Shown piece after piece: positions 12,058 through 22,101 of a stretch of DNA of 64,000 nt. The notes under the pieces are model-generated. The model was not told the origin of the DNA and did not search any database. It worked only from the letters and a program-made list of their open reading frames with translations. The position numbers and the translations under genes were made by a program. Positions within the stretch are counted from its first letter, which is position 1; every line of letters begins with the position of its first letter. Source of the stretch: Chelonoidis abingdonii (taxonomy: Eukaryota > Chordata > Testudines > Testudinidae); assembly GCF_003597395.2 (NCBI RefSeq), contig NC_133782.1, positions 6,186,965 to 6,250,964 of the forward strand. The letters are read 5' to 3'.

Positions 12058-12352
12058 AGCTTTATTACAATAGTGCCTAGAGAGCCAAACCAGTATCAGG
12101 CCCCATTGTGCTAGAGGCTGTACCTACACGTGAGACAGAGTCCCTGATCTAAACACTGTCCAAATAGGCAAGATAGACACAGATTGGAGAAAGAAAGCAG
12201 CATTATTCCCATTTTACAGATGGATAAACTGAAGCACAGAGCAATAAATGACTTGTCCAAGGTCAGACTGGGGCTGAGTGACAAAACCAGGACTTGAAAC
12301 TAGATCTCCTGATTCCCAGAAAGGTGTCTTAACCACAAGACTGTCCTTTCAC
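12058..12352 (-). mobile_element. Near full-length MIR/CORE-SINE, minus strand
   Basis: Read on the minus strand, head to tail: a worn tRNA-like head ('gtggttaagacacc' equivalent near 12335), a middle with the complement of 'ttccaggtcctggttttgtc', the core (plus strand 'cccattttacagatggataaactga' around 12212-12236), and a tail with the complement of 'gccccattgtgctagaggctgtac'. It is one of the few copies here that keeps both the core and the long 3' tail. Confidence 0.8.
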
Positions 12353-13224
12353 TCCTAAACTATTAGAGGAAAGGCTATTGTTCTCATGCTAATTTAGGGC
12401 TTACTCCTAGAACCACATACTGTCCAGCACTCCACTCACTGCATTTCAGTGGAGCTATGACAACTGATACCAGCTAAGGGTCTGCCCCACTGCTTGTACC
12501 ATCGAATACACACGGTAGCAAGTGGCTGCAGGATGAGGTCCTTATTCCATGCACTATTCTGTCTTCTTTTGTTCTGTAAACCACTATGTACATCCAAGTA
12601 TTCGATAACTAATAACCTACACCAGGTTTAATTAAAATATAGACATGGGTCCTGATCCAACCTTCATTCAAGTCAAGGGGAATTGTTCCATTGGCTTTAA
12701 AGGTCTTAAATCACTAAAATACTCGAAGTGTCTTAATTCAAATAAGATAAAGAACAGTTAGCAATCAAATAGCTGCTTTCTTGACAGACTGTTGGTCCAG
12801 ACATATAAGAGGGCATAGGGAATGTACATTTTAATGTAACAAAAACAAGAAGCGCTCAAAACTGCCTGGAGATAGAGTCTCTATATTATTTTTAGTTCAT
12901 TTGCCACGAAAGTCAATGGAGCTGCGTCAGTTTCCCCTGTCTGAGGACCTGGCCTACAATGCTTAGTTTGTTGCAGTCTGACCTATCTGTTCTTTAGGGG
13001 CTTTTTGAGGGGTGATTGTTTTTTTTAATTATCAGTTGAATGAGTTCATACCAAACCCCAGATCCAAACTCTTTCCAACTATGGGAAATTCAAATCAGGA
13101 TCCAAAACTGGAAGCAAAACCTCAGATCCTGTGCAGAACTATGCAGAAACAGAATATGTTAAAGGGTTTAATGCTGTATTGAACATGAATTAATCTGCTT
13201 TCTAGACCCAAGAAGGCATTAAAA
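12353..13224. other. No supported gene; small palindromic remnants
   Basis: No gene is visible. 'ggtcctgatccaaccttcattcaagtcaagggg' (about 12649-12681) resembles one arm of the short palindromic elements seen elsewhere, and 12905-12920 carries a 'agtcaatggagc' remnant. The rest looks single-copy. Confidence 0.4.
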
Positions 13225-13425
13225 TGAAGGATGGTGAAGTGGTCAGGTTGCTAGCTTGGGACCCTGGACACTTGACTTTAAGTCCCCACTCTCTCAAAGA
13301 CTTCCTGCGTGTTCTCTGGCAAATCACATAGCTTTTCTGCACCTACTACAGTAATAAGGGCAATGTAAGTACCTTAGCTAGATTGTCTGTGCAGGGACCA
13401 GTTACTTTCTGTAGCAAGAAATAGA
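13225..13425 (+). mobile_element. MIR-type SINE, plus strand, diverged
   Basis: The head 'gaagtggtcaggttgctagcttggg' is followed by 'cttgactttaagtccccac', 'tctctggcaaatcacatagc', a worn core, and 'ctagattgtctgtgcagggacc', which starts the shared 3' tail. Order and spacing fit MIR/CORE-SINE but divergence is large. Confidence 0.6.
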
Positions 13426-14689
13426 GTCTTCTCCCTTCTGCACCAGCACCACCATTTTATTTTGCTAAAGAAAAAAACGCACAACCCCATGCTGAAATGT
13501 CTGCAGTGCAAAGTCAGAGAAAGTCACGGGTTGGCATCACTGCTACCTCTGCTTCTAAAAGTGCATTAAGTTACATGAATACGGAGCCTCTACTTTTATC
13601 CTTTAAGCCGTGGCTGGTCACGCAAAGCAATCTAGCAGAACAGTTATCTGTTGCAGGCAGGCTGCTCCTGATTAGGCCTGGGTCTGTGTGCCTATTTCTC
13701 CCTCTGTTTGAAGTGAGAGATCTTGGTCTCTCTGATCGAGCCTCAGACCATTGACAAATTATCATCAATAACGCCTCACCAAATGGGGTTCCATTATCTC
13801 AAGACTTCAGGCTCTGTCTACAGTCAGCCACTTCTGTGTCTCTATCCCCTCCCACCTCCATTCTTTCAGACACCTGCATGTTTGCACCCTTGTGCTGATG
13901 CCTTTTTTTCTTTTTTGCAGCTTGATGGAAATGGTTGATTTGAATTTACAATTGTTCTTTCAGAACCCTTGGCACATCCAATGCCATCAAAGGAAAGAAC
14001 AATTGGCTGAGCCCTGGGAAAGGGGCATTGCAGCAAGTTCTTTGCCTGGGCTGAGCCGTAGAGGAGTTTACTGCACAGGGTCACACAGCTGACATCAGAG
14101 AATTTACCCTTTTCCTTTAAAGCAAAAACAGCAACTAAGGGCTGGCTTTTATTAGCTGCGTGAATCCTGCTGGGAGAAATACAGCAGCTTTCTTTTGCAT
14201 TCACTAAACTCCTGAGCGTCAGCTTGCCCAGTGCTCGAGATCGGAGCTGCTAACATCTCTTCAGAAAAGAACAGTCCATCCATCCTATAGCAGTCTCTTG
14301 TTCCTTATCATAGTGCTACTGTACCTTGGGCTGCACTCTATTACAGAGAGCTTCAGTTTAACCAGGTTAACGTCAGAAAGCCCAGGCTACCCCGCCCCCC
14401 AAAAAAGACAGTGTTCTGATGAAGGTATCATCCAAATCCCAAATTAGACAGTCAAGGTTTCGGCTTCCACCAGGGGATCTACAAGCAATGGGGACAGAGA
14501 AAATGGAGGTCCCCTCGAGTGGAACTTGGGGGTGGGGGTGGAGGGTGAGAGCACAACATTCTCAGGGGACAGCCCTTTCACCTTCTCCAGAAACATCGGG
14601 TGCTAGCCACTGATGATGACAGGATGTTGAACAAGCTGGACCTTGGGTCTACTCCAGTCTGGAAATTCCCAGGCTCCTAGCTAAGGAGT
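13426..14689. other. No supported feature
   Basis: Contains a 3'-splice-site look-alike (pyrimidine tract then TTTTGCAG ending at 13920), but no downstream open frame with a matching donor or recognisable protein. Otherwise single-copy-looking. Confidence 0.45.
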
Positions 14690-15225
14690 TATAACCCCAT
14701 CTCTTCCACTGATTGATTTTGGAGAAGTCACGTTTAGACCCATTTATCCTATAAGCCAGGGGTCGGCAACCTTTCAGAAGTGCTGTGCCGAGTCTTCATT
14801 TATTCACTCTAATTTCAGGTTTCGTGTGCCAGTAAAATATTTTAACATTTTTAGAAGGTCTCTTTCTATACGTCTATAATATTAACTAAACTATTGTTTT
14901 ATGTCAAGTAAATAAGGTTTTTAAAATGTTTAAGAAGCTTCATTTAAAATTAAATTAAAATGCAGAGCCTCCCAGACCAGTGGACAGGACCTGGGCAGTG
15001 TGAGTGCCACTGAAAATCAGCTTGTGTGCCACCTTAGACACATGTGCCATAGCTTGCCTACCCCTGCTATAAGCCCTCCATGCATGAAACTCCAATTCAC
15101 CCAACCTGTCTACCTCAGTTTCCCCATCTATAAATCTAGGGAAAACAATGCCTCATTGGAGTGTTGTGAGTGTTAATTACATGAGATAATATTTGCACGG
15201 TGCTCTGAAAAACCCTGCAGTGTTA
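14690..15225 (+). mobile_element. MIR-type SINE split by a hAT insertion
   Basis: The left part (14690-14756) shows 'ctcttccactgattgatttt' and 'gagaagtcacg'. The right part (15075-15225) resumes with 'acctcagtttccccatctat', 'gtgttgtgagtgttaatta' and 'gcacggtgctctgaaaaa'. Removing the 310-bp insert and one 8-bp duplication leaves one continuous MIR-type copy with the usual order. The insertion therefore postdates the SINE. Confidence 0.75.
14757..15066. mobile_element. hAT-like element, perfect 8-bp TSD (copy 1)
   Basis: It starts CAGGGGTCGGCAACC and ends GCTTGCCTACCCCTG, i.e. inverted ends CAGGGGTCGGCAACC and CAGGGGTAGGCAAGC (13 of 15). It is flanked by identical ctataagc at 14749-14756 and 15067-15074. 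CAGGGG ends with 8-bp TSDs are characteristic of hAT/Charlie-type elements. The 310-bp copy is AT-rich inside and has no open frame for a transposase, so it must have been moved in trans. A second copy of the same family lies at 24647-24947. Confidence 0.93.
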
Positions 15226-16076
15226 TTCCCTCAATGAATGGGTAAAGTACTTCTCCCTGCAAAGATCCAAACTTGGTCACTGAAAACACATAATGCAGGT
15301 GGGATTGATCCTAGAACTGAAAGATAAATGTATTATTCTTCCCGTCATGCTTCCCTCTTCCTGGGCTGAGTTTAAATGTTTGCCAACCCTCAGTTTATAA
15401 GGAAGTAGATAAGAGTCTGGAAAAAACAAGATTAAATGTACAGAACACTTAAAAGGTAAGTGGCACTGGATTAGTGCAGTCAAACTGGCTTTGCTGTTTC
15501 TGCACTCCAAGCCAGCACGGAGTGATTCAAAATCCTATTTAAAGTGCAATAGTGATTCTACCTTGACTGAAACAAACATCAAGGACCAATTACAACCCTT
15601 GAGTAACTCCTGTGAAGTCAGCGAGGTTACACCAGGGATTCATTCAGCCTATAGTGCTTATCCAGGACTTCTTTGACCTGCCAAATCCTGAGGTACTGGA
15701 CCTGTTTTTCCCCTGAAGACCTGGTCCATCTACTAACCCTGCTCCCTCCTTTATGAATTTTAAATATGGTTTTCCATTTTCTTCTTGCCGTTTCATTTTC
15801 ACCGTGGACGGCAGATTATTAGAGTCCCAAACTCCCATTTAATTTGTATTACTGACCAGCCTGTCCAAAAAAACAAAGAGGGAGGGAAGATTGCTAGATT
15901 GACTCAGTGGATAGAGGTTTTCATGAGACACTTAGATTGAATGGGCTTGATTGGCATTTTAAAGACAAACAAGGCCCAGCTTCCCCGCCTCCAGAAAAAC
16001 ACCTTCTCATGGACTGTGACAGAGGATGCAAAGAAAAATAATTGAAGAATGTTTCCCATCATTTTCTTATCTTCTA
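15226..16076. other. No supported feature
   Basis: No recognised repeat or gene; a few sub-80-codon frames only. Confidence 0.45.
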
Positions 16077-16098
16077 AAATAATAATAATAATAATAAT
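16077..16098. repeat. (AAT)7 microsatellite
   Basis: Seven AAT units in a row, not obviously attached to a SINE tail. Confidence 0.95.
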
Positions 16099-16208
16099 GG
16101 TTCTTTCTACAATCAAACTGCTATTTCCACCTCCACGTATCCTGAGTCATCACGACACTGACAGTCTAAGGTGTCTCAATACTTTATTTGGTTCCAGCAA
16201 GACATACT

Positions 16209-16298
16209 GGGCCAGATGCTTCAGCTAGTGTAAATCGGCATTGTTTCATCGTCTTTGCTGGAGCTATGTTGATTTATGCCACCTGAAAGATCCAGTCC
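16209..16298. repeat. Palindromic MITE of about 90 bp
   Basis: The left arm 'gggccagatgcttcagc..gtgtaaatcgg' mirrors the right arm, which ends 'gatttatgccacctgaaagatccagtccc'. The pairing is imperfect over about 38 bases with a centre near 16248-16262. It is related to the copies at 30436-30524 and 40695-40796. Such elements form a single hairpin, have no coding capacity, and their mobilising enzyme is not evident here. Confidence 0.65.
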
Positions 16299-16887
16299 CC
16301 TATTTCCCCCAGCATGGTAAGGAATGAATTTGAGTTCATGACGTGATCAAAACAACTGCTCAAGGCAATTGGAGAACCCAAAATACCAGAGAGGTGAGCT
16401 CATGCTGAAGTGAGAATTAGTAATGTACAGAAAGAAGAGAGCGAGACGCACGTTCTGATGGACTGCAAAGAGAACTGTTGAACTTCAGAAAGTCAGATGC
16501 AGGACTAGGACAAAGGTGTGTTACTAGCTCAATATGCTGAAAAGTTACTGCATTAAGGTAAGAGGTACAAACCTGCTGGTCTTACTCCAGTGAGTAACCC
16601 CATTAACGTGAACAGGACGAATTACATGACTCAGGTGAGCAGGATTCATTTCAAGGGAGAGAACCATAGAATTTAGATAGACAAGTATGATTTTGCTCAA
16701 ATTCAGCAGTCCTTGGTCCATTCAGCAACCAGATTGCAATCCCTCTAGAATGACCTACCAGAAAAATCCCACAACCAGAAACCTTCTTTAGGTGGGAAAT
16801 CAAACTGAAGGAAATCAGTATTTGTGTTTCTTCCCCACCTATTTTCACGAAACTTCTTACTTCACTTGTTCCTTTCTTCTTTCAGGT
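16299..16887. other. No supported gene; palindromic remnant near 16560-16640
   Basis: The segment 16560-16640 ('cctgctggtcttactccagtgagtaa ... actcaggtgagcagg') is a worn near-palindrome of the MITE type. The rest has no recognisable feature. Confidence 0.4.
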
Positions 16888-17074
16888 GGGGTGGGGAGGG
16901 ATAGTTCAGTGGTTTGAGCATTGGCCTGCTAAACCCAGCGTTGAGTTCAATCCTTGAGGGGGCCATTTGGGGAACTGGGGTAAAAATCTGGGGATTGGTC
17001 CTGCTTTGAGCAGGGGGTTGGACTAGATGACTTCCTGAGGTCCCTCCCAACCCTGATATTCTATGATTCTATGA
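16888..17074 (+). mobile_element. tRNA-derived SINE with CR1-type 3' tail
   Basis: A pol III A box (tagttcagtgg, 16902-16912) and B box (gagttcaatcc, 16943-16953, one or two changes from the tRNA consensus) lie about 30 bp apart in a tRNA-like head. A unique body follows, then a 3' part with 'ggttggactagatgacttcc', 'gaggtccctcccaaccctg' and the octamer repeat attctatg twice at the end (about 17058-17073). That 3' part is the terminal sequence of CR1 LINEs. A SINE whose tail copies the 3' end of its partner LINE is known from turtles, where CR1 reverse transcriptase is thought to mobilise it. No poly-A tail is present, as expected for CR1-type priming. TSDs are not clear. Confidence 0.88.
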
Positions 17075-18589
17075 ATATTTTGTCTCCTCTTTTATCCCCT
17101 ATAGCTGTCCCCTCCATAATGGTTGGGAATTCTCTTGTCCCGTTTGCCCGTCAGTATGAGTTACAGAATTTTGCCTGTTGATGTGCACTGACATGACAGC
17201 GCTGCATATACCAACATGTCATTTTCAGAAGATGAAGTTCCCCTTTCTTGAGGCAACTCTTCAATGATAAATATTTCCCTTTACCAATTATTGCCTTATT
17301 ACAAACCCAGAAATCTATCTGCCACTAAATTGTAGCTGTCAGCCCTGCTAACAGAATCTCCTCCCAATTTATTAATTTCTATCTATAAATTCTCTCATGT
17401 CTCCGTTAGAAAATCCCAAGAATTCCTTGTTCATTTTCTGTTTATACCACGTTAAACAATGTCTGTTGCTACTGGAGCTATTCTAAGTTTCCACCCTCTC
17501 CAGCTACTTTCCCTGTCTATCTAGCCGCCTGCTAGGTCATATTAACAGGGAGTGAGTCAAATATTAGTTATTGTTGAAAGTGATCATTGATTCATGTAAC
17601 ATTGGCTTTTGGATGGTCAGTAAAATCTCTTCATCACATGCAGTTTAATGATTCTTCAGGATGTTAAACATCTGAAATCTGGCCTAAGCTGTTGAATGAA
17701 TATATTCAGATGATATTTTATCATACGTTGCTGATAATATGGCATCTGTCAGTCAGATATTGAAGGAATCAGAGGGGATTGAAGACACAAGTTGAGTTCT
17801 TCTAATGAAAACCCTTGCAAATGTTCTAGCTTTTATACACTGTGCTAGGCAGATTTTTCCCTGAGCTGTTCTTAAGATGGTTTTCAAATATCACTTGCAA
17901 ACCAAGCAGTCCTATAAATGGGACTCAATGAGCTCTTGGGAAAGAGCATGATGATCATGGGGTTTTTACGATTGATTCCAGTGGGAGCAGGAGCAGGCCT
18001 AATGGCTTATTCCCTCACAAGATAAGACAGTTTGTGTATAGGATTCTTCAGCCCAAGTGAAAATCTCCCACCTTCCTTTGTTCTGACTTGTCCTTATTTG
18101 CCTTCCTTGGATGTCTTCCTTCTACTTGTTCCTCCTGCAGCTCCACTTTCAGGAGTCTCCATTTCAGTCATCTTTGTGAAATTCCACTCTGGCTCATGTC
18201 ACAGTAACTCTAAAATGCTGCTGACCTCAGCTGGCGTTGAAGTAGAAATGTTAGCCATTCACTTCAGTTAAACATAGGCCTGAGGGCTTTGCTGGATAGG
18301 AGACTTAATTAGCTAGTTTAAACCTTTTTCTCTGGTTACATCACCAGGTGTGCTATGGCTTTTCTATCAGTTGATTGACAGAATCCTAGTCCTTCTGCAG
18401 AGTTCTGTTCCCTGTGTCACCTTTAAGTGGGGGAGGTTATGCCGGGATACTTTCATGCACAGATATTAAGGCATGACAGCAGAGTCATAGTGCCCTCAAC
18501 CACACAGGAATTATGGGTATTCCTTTATCACATCCCTCTTTGGTTGTTTTTATTATGTAGCACCTCATTAAGGCATAGACATTATAAGT
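17075..18589. other. No supported feature
   Basis: About 1.5 kb of single-copy-looking, AT-moderate sequence with no gene or repeat that I can name. Confidence 0.5.
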
Positions 18590-18712
18590 CCATGCTCCTG
18601 GACTCATGTGGCTGCATCAGAATTTCAAGCTCTTTTTTTTTATTAAAAAAGGTGAGTTTCAAGCTCTCGTGGTTATGCAGAAAAGCTATAAAAAGTGACC
18701 TGAATGCAACAG
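18590..18712. repeat. Interspersed repeat related to the 60.25-kb hairpin arms
   Basis: It contains 'catgtggctgcatcagaatt', 'tttcaagctctttttttttat' and 'gtgagtttcaagctctcgtgg', followed by 'tatgcagaaaagctataaaaag'. The last block resembles the left arm at 60268-60310 ('gtaagtttttaggcctcatgattgcagagaaaa'). 'ttcaagctct' occurs twice in direct orientation. The class is unknown; I infer a DNA element from its relative's inverted structure. Confidence 0.45.
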
Positions 18713-20214
18713 AGTCTGCAGAGTCTCTGCTTGAGTCTGCAGAGAGCCTGAGACGACTTGAGAGCAGTGACCTGCCCTACACATGCCTCCAGAGGTTAAC
18801 TCCAAGGTTCACTGCTTGTGGGGGGGTTCTGCCAACTCCACCCCAGCAGAGGATATGGAAGAGACCGCAGAGGGCTCAGCCTTCTAACTCAAGCAGACAT
18901 ACCCTGGCTGCTGGAGATATTGAGGGCCCCTGTTGCCAATCCTGCCTCTCTCGGTGGAGAGTAGATCATCTTTGCTGCTGCCTTTGCTATTCTCAAAGGG
19001 AAGGTGGCCCCCTACCGGTGCTCCTGTAGCAGGGAAAAGAGTCCTTTATGCTTCTGCCACTGAATCTCTGGGATTGGAAACTGGGGCCATGTTGCAGGGA
19101 CAGAGTCATGGGGATGGAGCCACAAGATACTCCATATTGCAGTGTGGCCTGGGGCCCAGGCTTGCCTTCATCCAGCCCTGTTATGTATTATTAATTTTAT
19201 AACATTTTAAAAAATAAGCTACCAGTAATTCAGCTGAAGCACAGCTGGATATCCACAGTGACTTATTAGTCAACATAGTTCTTCTTTTATCCTGCCCAGT
19301 TTACAATTGTCATTCAGATTTTAAAGCTCATCAGCAGACAGACTTTATTTTCATCAGGGATCAGGTTCTTTAGCAACGAACAACTGTTCAGTATTTGGCT
19401 GGCACATCCATGGCCAGATTTGTAACGTGGCCTTAACCAAGTCTCTGTTTTTGTGCCTGCAATTAGAGTTGAACAGATACGTCACAATGAAGCACGTAGT
19501 CTTTTCCTGCCCACAGACTGTGGGAACTATTCCTGATTTACTTGTTCTTCAAATGTACTTGATGGCGGGGTTTTGTGGCCAGTGTTTTCTCTGTGTGTGA
19601 ATGGATCAACAAGTATCCAGTGTGCACAAGTCAAGCTGTGATGGTTAGTCATCGTTGGTCATGTATGGCGTTGTTATTGTTTCTGTTCCCTGATTGGGCG
19701 AGTGTAACTCCTCTGTTCAGAGGAGCTTTGACAGTCGGAGAAAGGTAGGAGATAAGCAGGATGGGGAAAGTTTTATAAATGGTCAGATCTTTTTCTTTCC
19801 AGGACACACACAGGGTGAGATTTTCACAAACACTCCGCATTCACCCAGTTCATCTCCCATGCAAGTCAGTGCAAGTTTTAGCATGGAACACGAGCAGAGC
19901 TAGGCCAATGCCAATGCTGCTTTTGCAAATCCCACACATGGGCTTTTGCCAAGGCATTGTACCAAGAAAAATTAGGGAAGTAAATTTATTGATGAGGTGC
20001 AGAGTTTAAATTTAATCTTCTCTTGTGAGAGTCGAATGGAGAACCATAGCTGGCTGCTTAGAATATGGAACACAAAGGGACACAAGAATCTAATACTCAG
20101 ATGATTTTTTGAAAAAAGATCCACAAAACCTCAGATATCGGTCCATGTTTTCCTGACTGGAGAGATAGGATTTGACATCCTACTGGAAAAGTAGTATTTT
20201 TAGTATTGAGTAAT
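18713..20214. other. No supported gene; short tandem 'gagtctgcagag' motif
   Basis: At 18713-18750 the word 'gagtctgcagag' occurs twice within 30 bp. The upstream 200-codon plus-strand frame (18427-19029) runs through this area but has no recognisable domain and crosses the repeat above, so I do not call it a gene. The rest appears single-copy. Confidence 0.45.
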
Positions 20215-20227
20215 AACTTTGATAAAG

Positions 20228-20639
20228 GTTTCAGAGTAGCAGCCGTGTTAGTCTGTATCCGCAAAAAGAACAGGAGTAATTGTGGCACCTTAGAGACTCT
20301 AAGAGGCTTAAATAGAGACTGGGAATGGCTGAGCCATTACACACATTGAATCTCTTTCCCCATGTTAAATATCCTCACAGCTTCTTGTCAAACTGTCTTA
20401 AATGGGCCATCTTGATTATCACTACAAAAGTTTTTCTCCTGCTGACAGTTCATCTTAATTAATTACCCTCTTAGAGTTGGTTGGGTAACTCCCACCTTTA
20501 CATGTTCTCTGTATGTGTATATATCTCCTCACTATATATTCCATTCTATGCATCCGATGAAGTGGGCTGTAGCCCACGAAAGCTTATGCTCAAATAAATT
20601 TGTTAGTCTCTAAGGTGCCACAAGTACTCCTGTTCTTTG
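20228..20639 (+). mobile_element. Penelope-like retroelement fragment with hammerhead-like core
   Basis: The 412-bp insert is bounded by identical 13-bp duplications aactttgataaag (20215-20227 and 20640-20652). It starts 'gtttcagagtagcagccgtg'. A left arm (20262-20298: 'aaaaagaacaggagtaa..ggcaccttagagact') is repeated inverted at 20605-20639. Just before the right arm lies a hammerhead-like ribozyme motif on the plus strand: ccgatga (20554-20560), stem gtgggc/gcccac (20562-20567 and 20572-20577), gaaa (20578-20581), gcttatgc, then tc. Flanking repeats with hammerhead motifs and variable TSDs are known for Penelope-like elements (PLEs). The long TSD argues against a cut-and-paste transposon. 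No reverse transcriptase remains, and the class assignment is inference. Confidence 0.65.
20554..20591 (+). ncRNA. Hammerhead-ribozyme-like motif (probably degenerate)
   Basis: The conserved order is present: C-C-G-A-T-G-A in place of C-U-G-A-N-G-A, a perfect 6-bp stem II with a TGTA loop, G-A-A-A, a 2-bp stem III (gc/gc, loop ttat), and T-C as the expected cleavage dinucleotide. Departures are U4 changed to C, one extra A before stem II, and little pairing for stem I. Activity is therefore doubtful. It sits inside the Penelope-like fragment. Confidence 0.45.
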
Positions 20640-20652
20640 AACTTTGATAAAG

Positions 20653-21326
20653 CCTCTGTACTGAAAATTCCCTCCTTTTACTTTCACTCAATGGCAAAAT
20701 TCCACTTCCATTGCCATGAGGCTCTGGCAGCTTAACAAACGCGTTGTATTGACAGTGCAGGTTGGGAAAAAGAGGATGAAAAGAGTTAGCTGAACTGAAA
20801 TAGTTTCTGTGAGTTTATTAATTTTTGATTGCTTGTGCCCAGAAAGAGGAGGTTAATAATATAGTATTGCTGAACGCTATACCCAGTCTGGATAGGAGGA
20901 CATCAGAATGACTAAAGCAGTGATGCATGAAACATGAACACCAAGAAACAGAAACACAAGCCTGTTAAGTTTCCATCATACAAGTCAAACTAAAGAACAA
21001 AATACCATAGTTAGTGACTTTGAAAATCTCCAGCATTGCTTACCTTGATGCAAAGCTGGTGATCCTTTTGTTCCTAGCAATTCCCTTTGTGGAAAGTGAC
21101 AACCTCTGGCACTGGAGAACGTGCAGTCTTCCCCCATGCTGGCTGGCCAATGCATGTATACTTCTGATTCAAACATAACCTGCTAGTAATGTCACTGGAA
21201 GGTCATCCCATGCAAGTTGTACTATATGGTGGTTTTGTGATTCTGCTGTGGACAGACTTTTACTAGAGACTAGGATGAGACCATCAAACTCAGCCCCACA
21301 CCTGACATAAGCCATAAAGCAAGGTC
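20653..21326. other. No supported feature
   Basis: About 670 bp without a recognised repeat or coding region. Confidence 0.45.
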
Positions 21327-22062
21327 ATGAGAACATATGAATGGCCATACTGGGTCAGATCAAACATCCATCAAGCCCCAGTATCCTGTCTTCCGACAGT
21401 GGCCAATGCCAGGTACCCCAAAGGAAATGAACAGAACAGGTAATCATCAAGTGAGCCATCCCCTGTTGCTCATTCCCAGCTTCTGGCAAACAGAGGCTAT
21501 GGACATCATCCCAGCCCATCCTGGCTAATAGCCATTGGTGGATCTATCCTCCATGAACTTATCGAGTTCTCTTTTGAAACCAGTGATAGTCTTGGCCTTC
21601 ACAACATCCTCTGGCAAAGAGTTCCACATGTTGACTGTGCATTGTATGAAGAAATACTTCCTTTTGTTTGTTTTAAACCTGCTGCCTATTAATTTCATTT
21701 GGTGACCCCAAGTTCTTATATTACGAGAAGGAGTAAATAACACTTCCTTATTTACTTTCTCCCCATCAGTCATGATTTTATAGACCTCAATCATATCCCC
21801 CCTTACTTGTCTCTTTTCCAGGCTGAAAAGTCCCAGTCTTATTAATCTCTCCTCAGAGGGAAGCTGTTACATACCACTAATCATTTTTTTTGCCCTTTTC
21901 TGTACCTTTTCCAATCCCAATATATCTTCTTTCAGATGTGGCGACAACATCTACACGCAGTATTCAAGATGTGGGCGTACCATGGATTTATATAGAAGCA
22001 ATATAATATTTTCTGCCTTATTGTCTATCCCTTTCTTAATGATTCCCAACATTATTCATTCT
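21327..22062 (-). mobile_element. CR1 LINE, 3' end with ORF2 C-terminus, minus strand
   Basis: CR1 is a non-LTR retrotransposon whose ORF2 encodes endonuclease and reverse transcriptase. Here the 3' portion is present, running right to left. A minus-strand frame (21525-21794) gives the last ORF2 residues, including [10 protein letters not shown] and [10 protein letters not shown], typical of the CR1 C-terminus, and ends shortly after at NGY-stop. The 3' UTR follows to about 21327, with 'ccagtatcctgtcttccgac' on the plus strand as its hallmark. Upstream (21795-22062) the coding part is broken by stops and shifts. The copy is 5'-truncated, the normal outcome of incomplete target-primed reverse transcription, and is inactive. 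Confidence 0.92.
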
Positions 22063-22070
22063 GTCAGTTA

Positions 22071-22101
22071 CTCCCTCCAAAATGTGTGGGTTTGGAGGGA
22101 G
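22071..22101. repeat. Perfect 11-bp inverted repeat
   Basis: ctccctccaaa at 22071-22081 is followed after a 9-nt spacer by its exact complement tttggagggag at 22091-22101. It lies just outside the 5' truncation point of the CR1 at 21327-22062. Function unknown. Confidence 0.8.

Noticed and set aside
13880..13938. Possible exon with a 3' splice site (pyrimidine tract plus TTTTGCAG)
   Set aside because: No downstream open frame of recognisable protein and no matching donor; such motifs are common by chance.
16888..16960. Possible tRNA gene (A and B boxes)
   Set aside because: The boxes belong to a SINE head; no cloverleaf with proper acceptor stem is seen and the unit continues into a CR1 tail.
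18427..19029. 200-codon plus-strand open frame
   Set aside because: No recognisable domain, no splice or promoter context, and it crosses an interspersed repeat and a short tandem motif. Length is within chance for 64 kb in six frames.
21525..21794. 89-codon frame as a host gene
   Set aside because: It is the CR1 ORF2 C-terminus, a retrotransposon relic.
22071..22101. microRNA precursor
   Set aside because: The stem is only 11 bp; far too short for a pre-miRNA hairpin.
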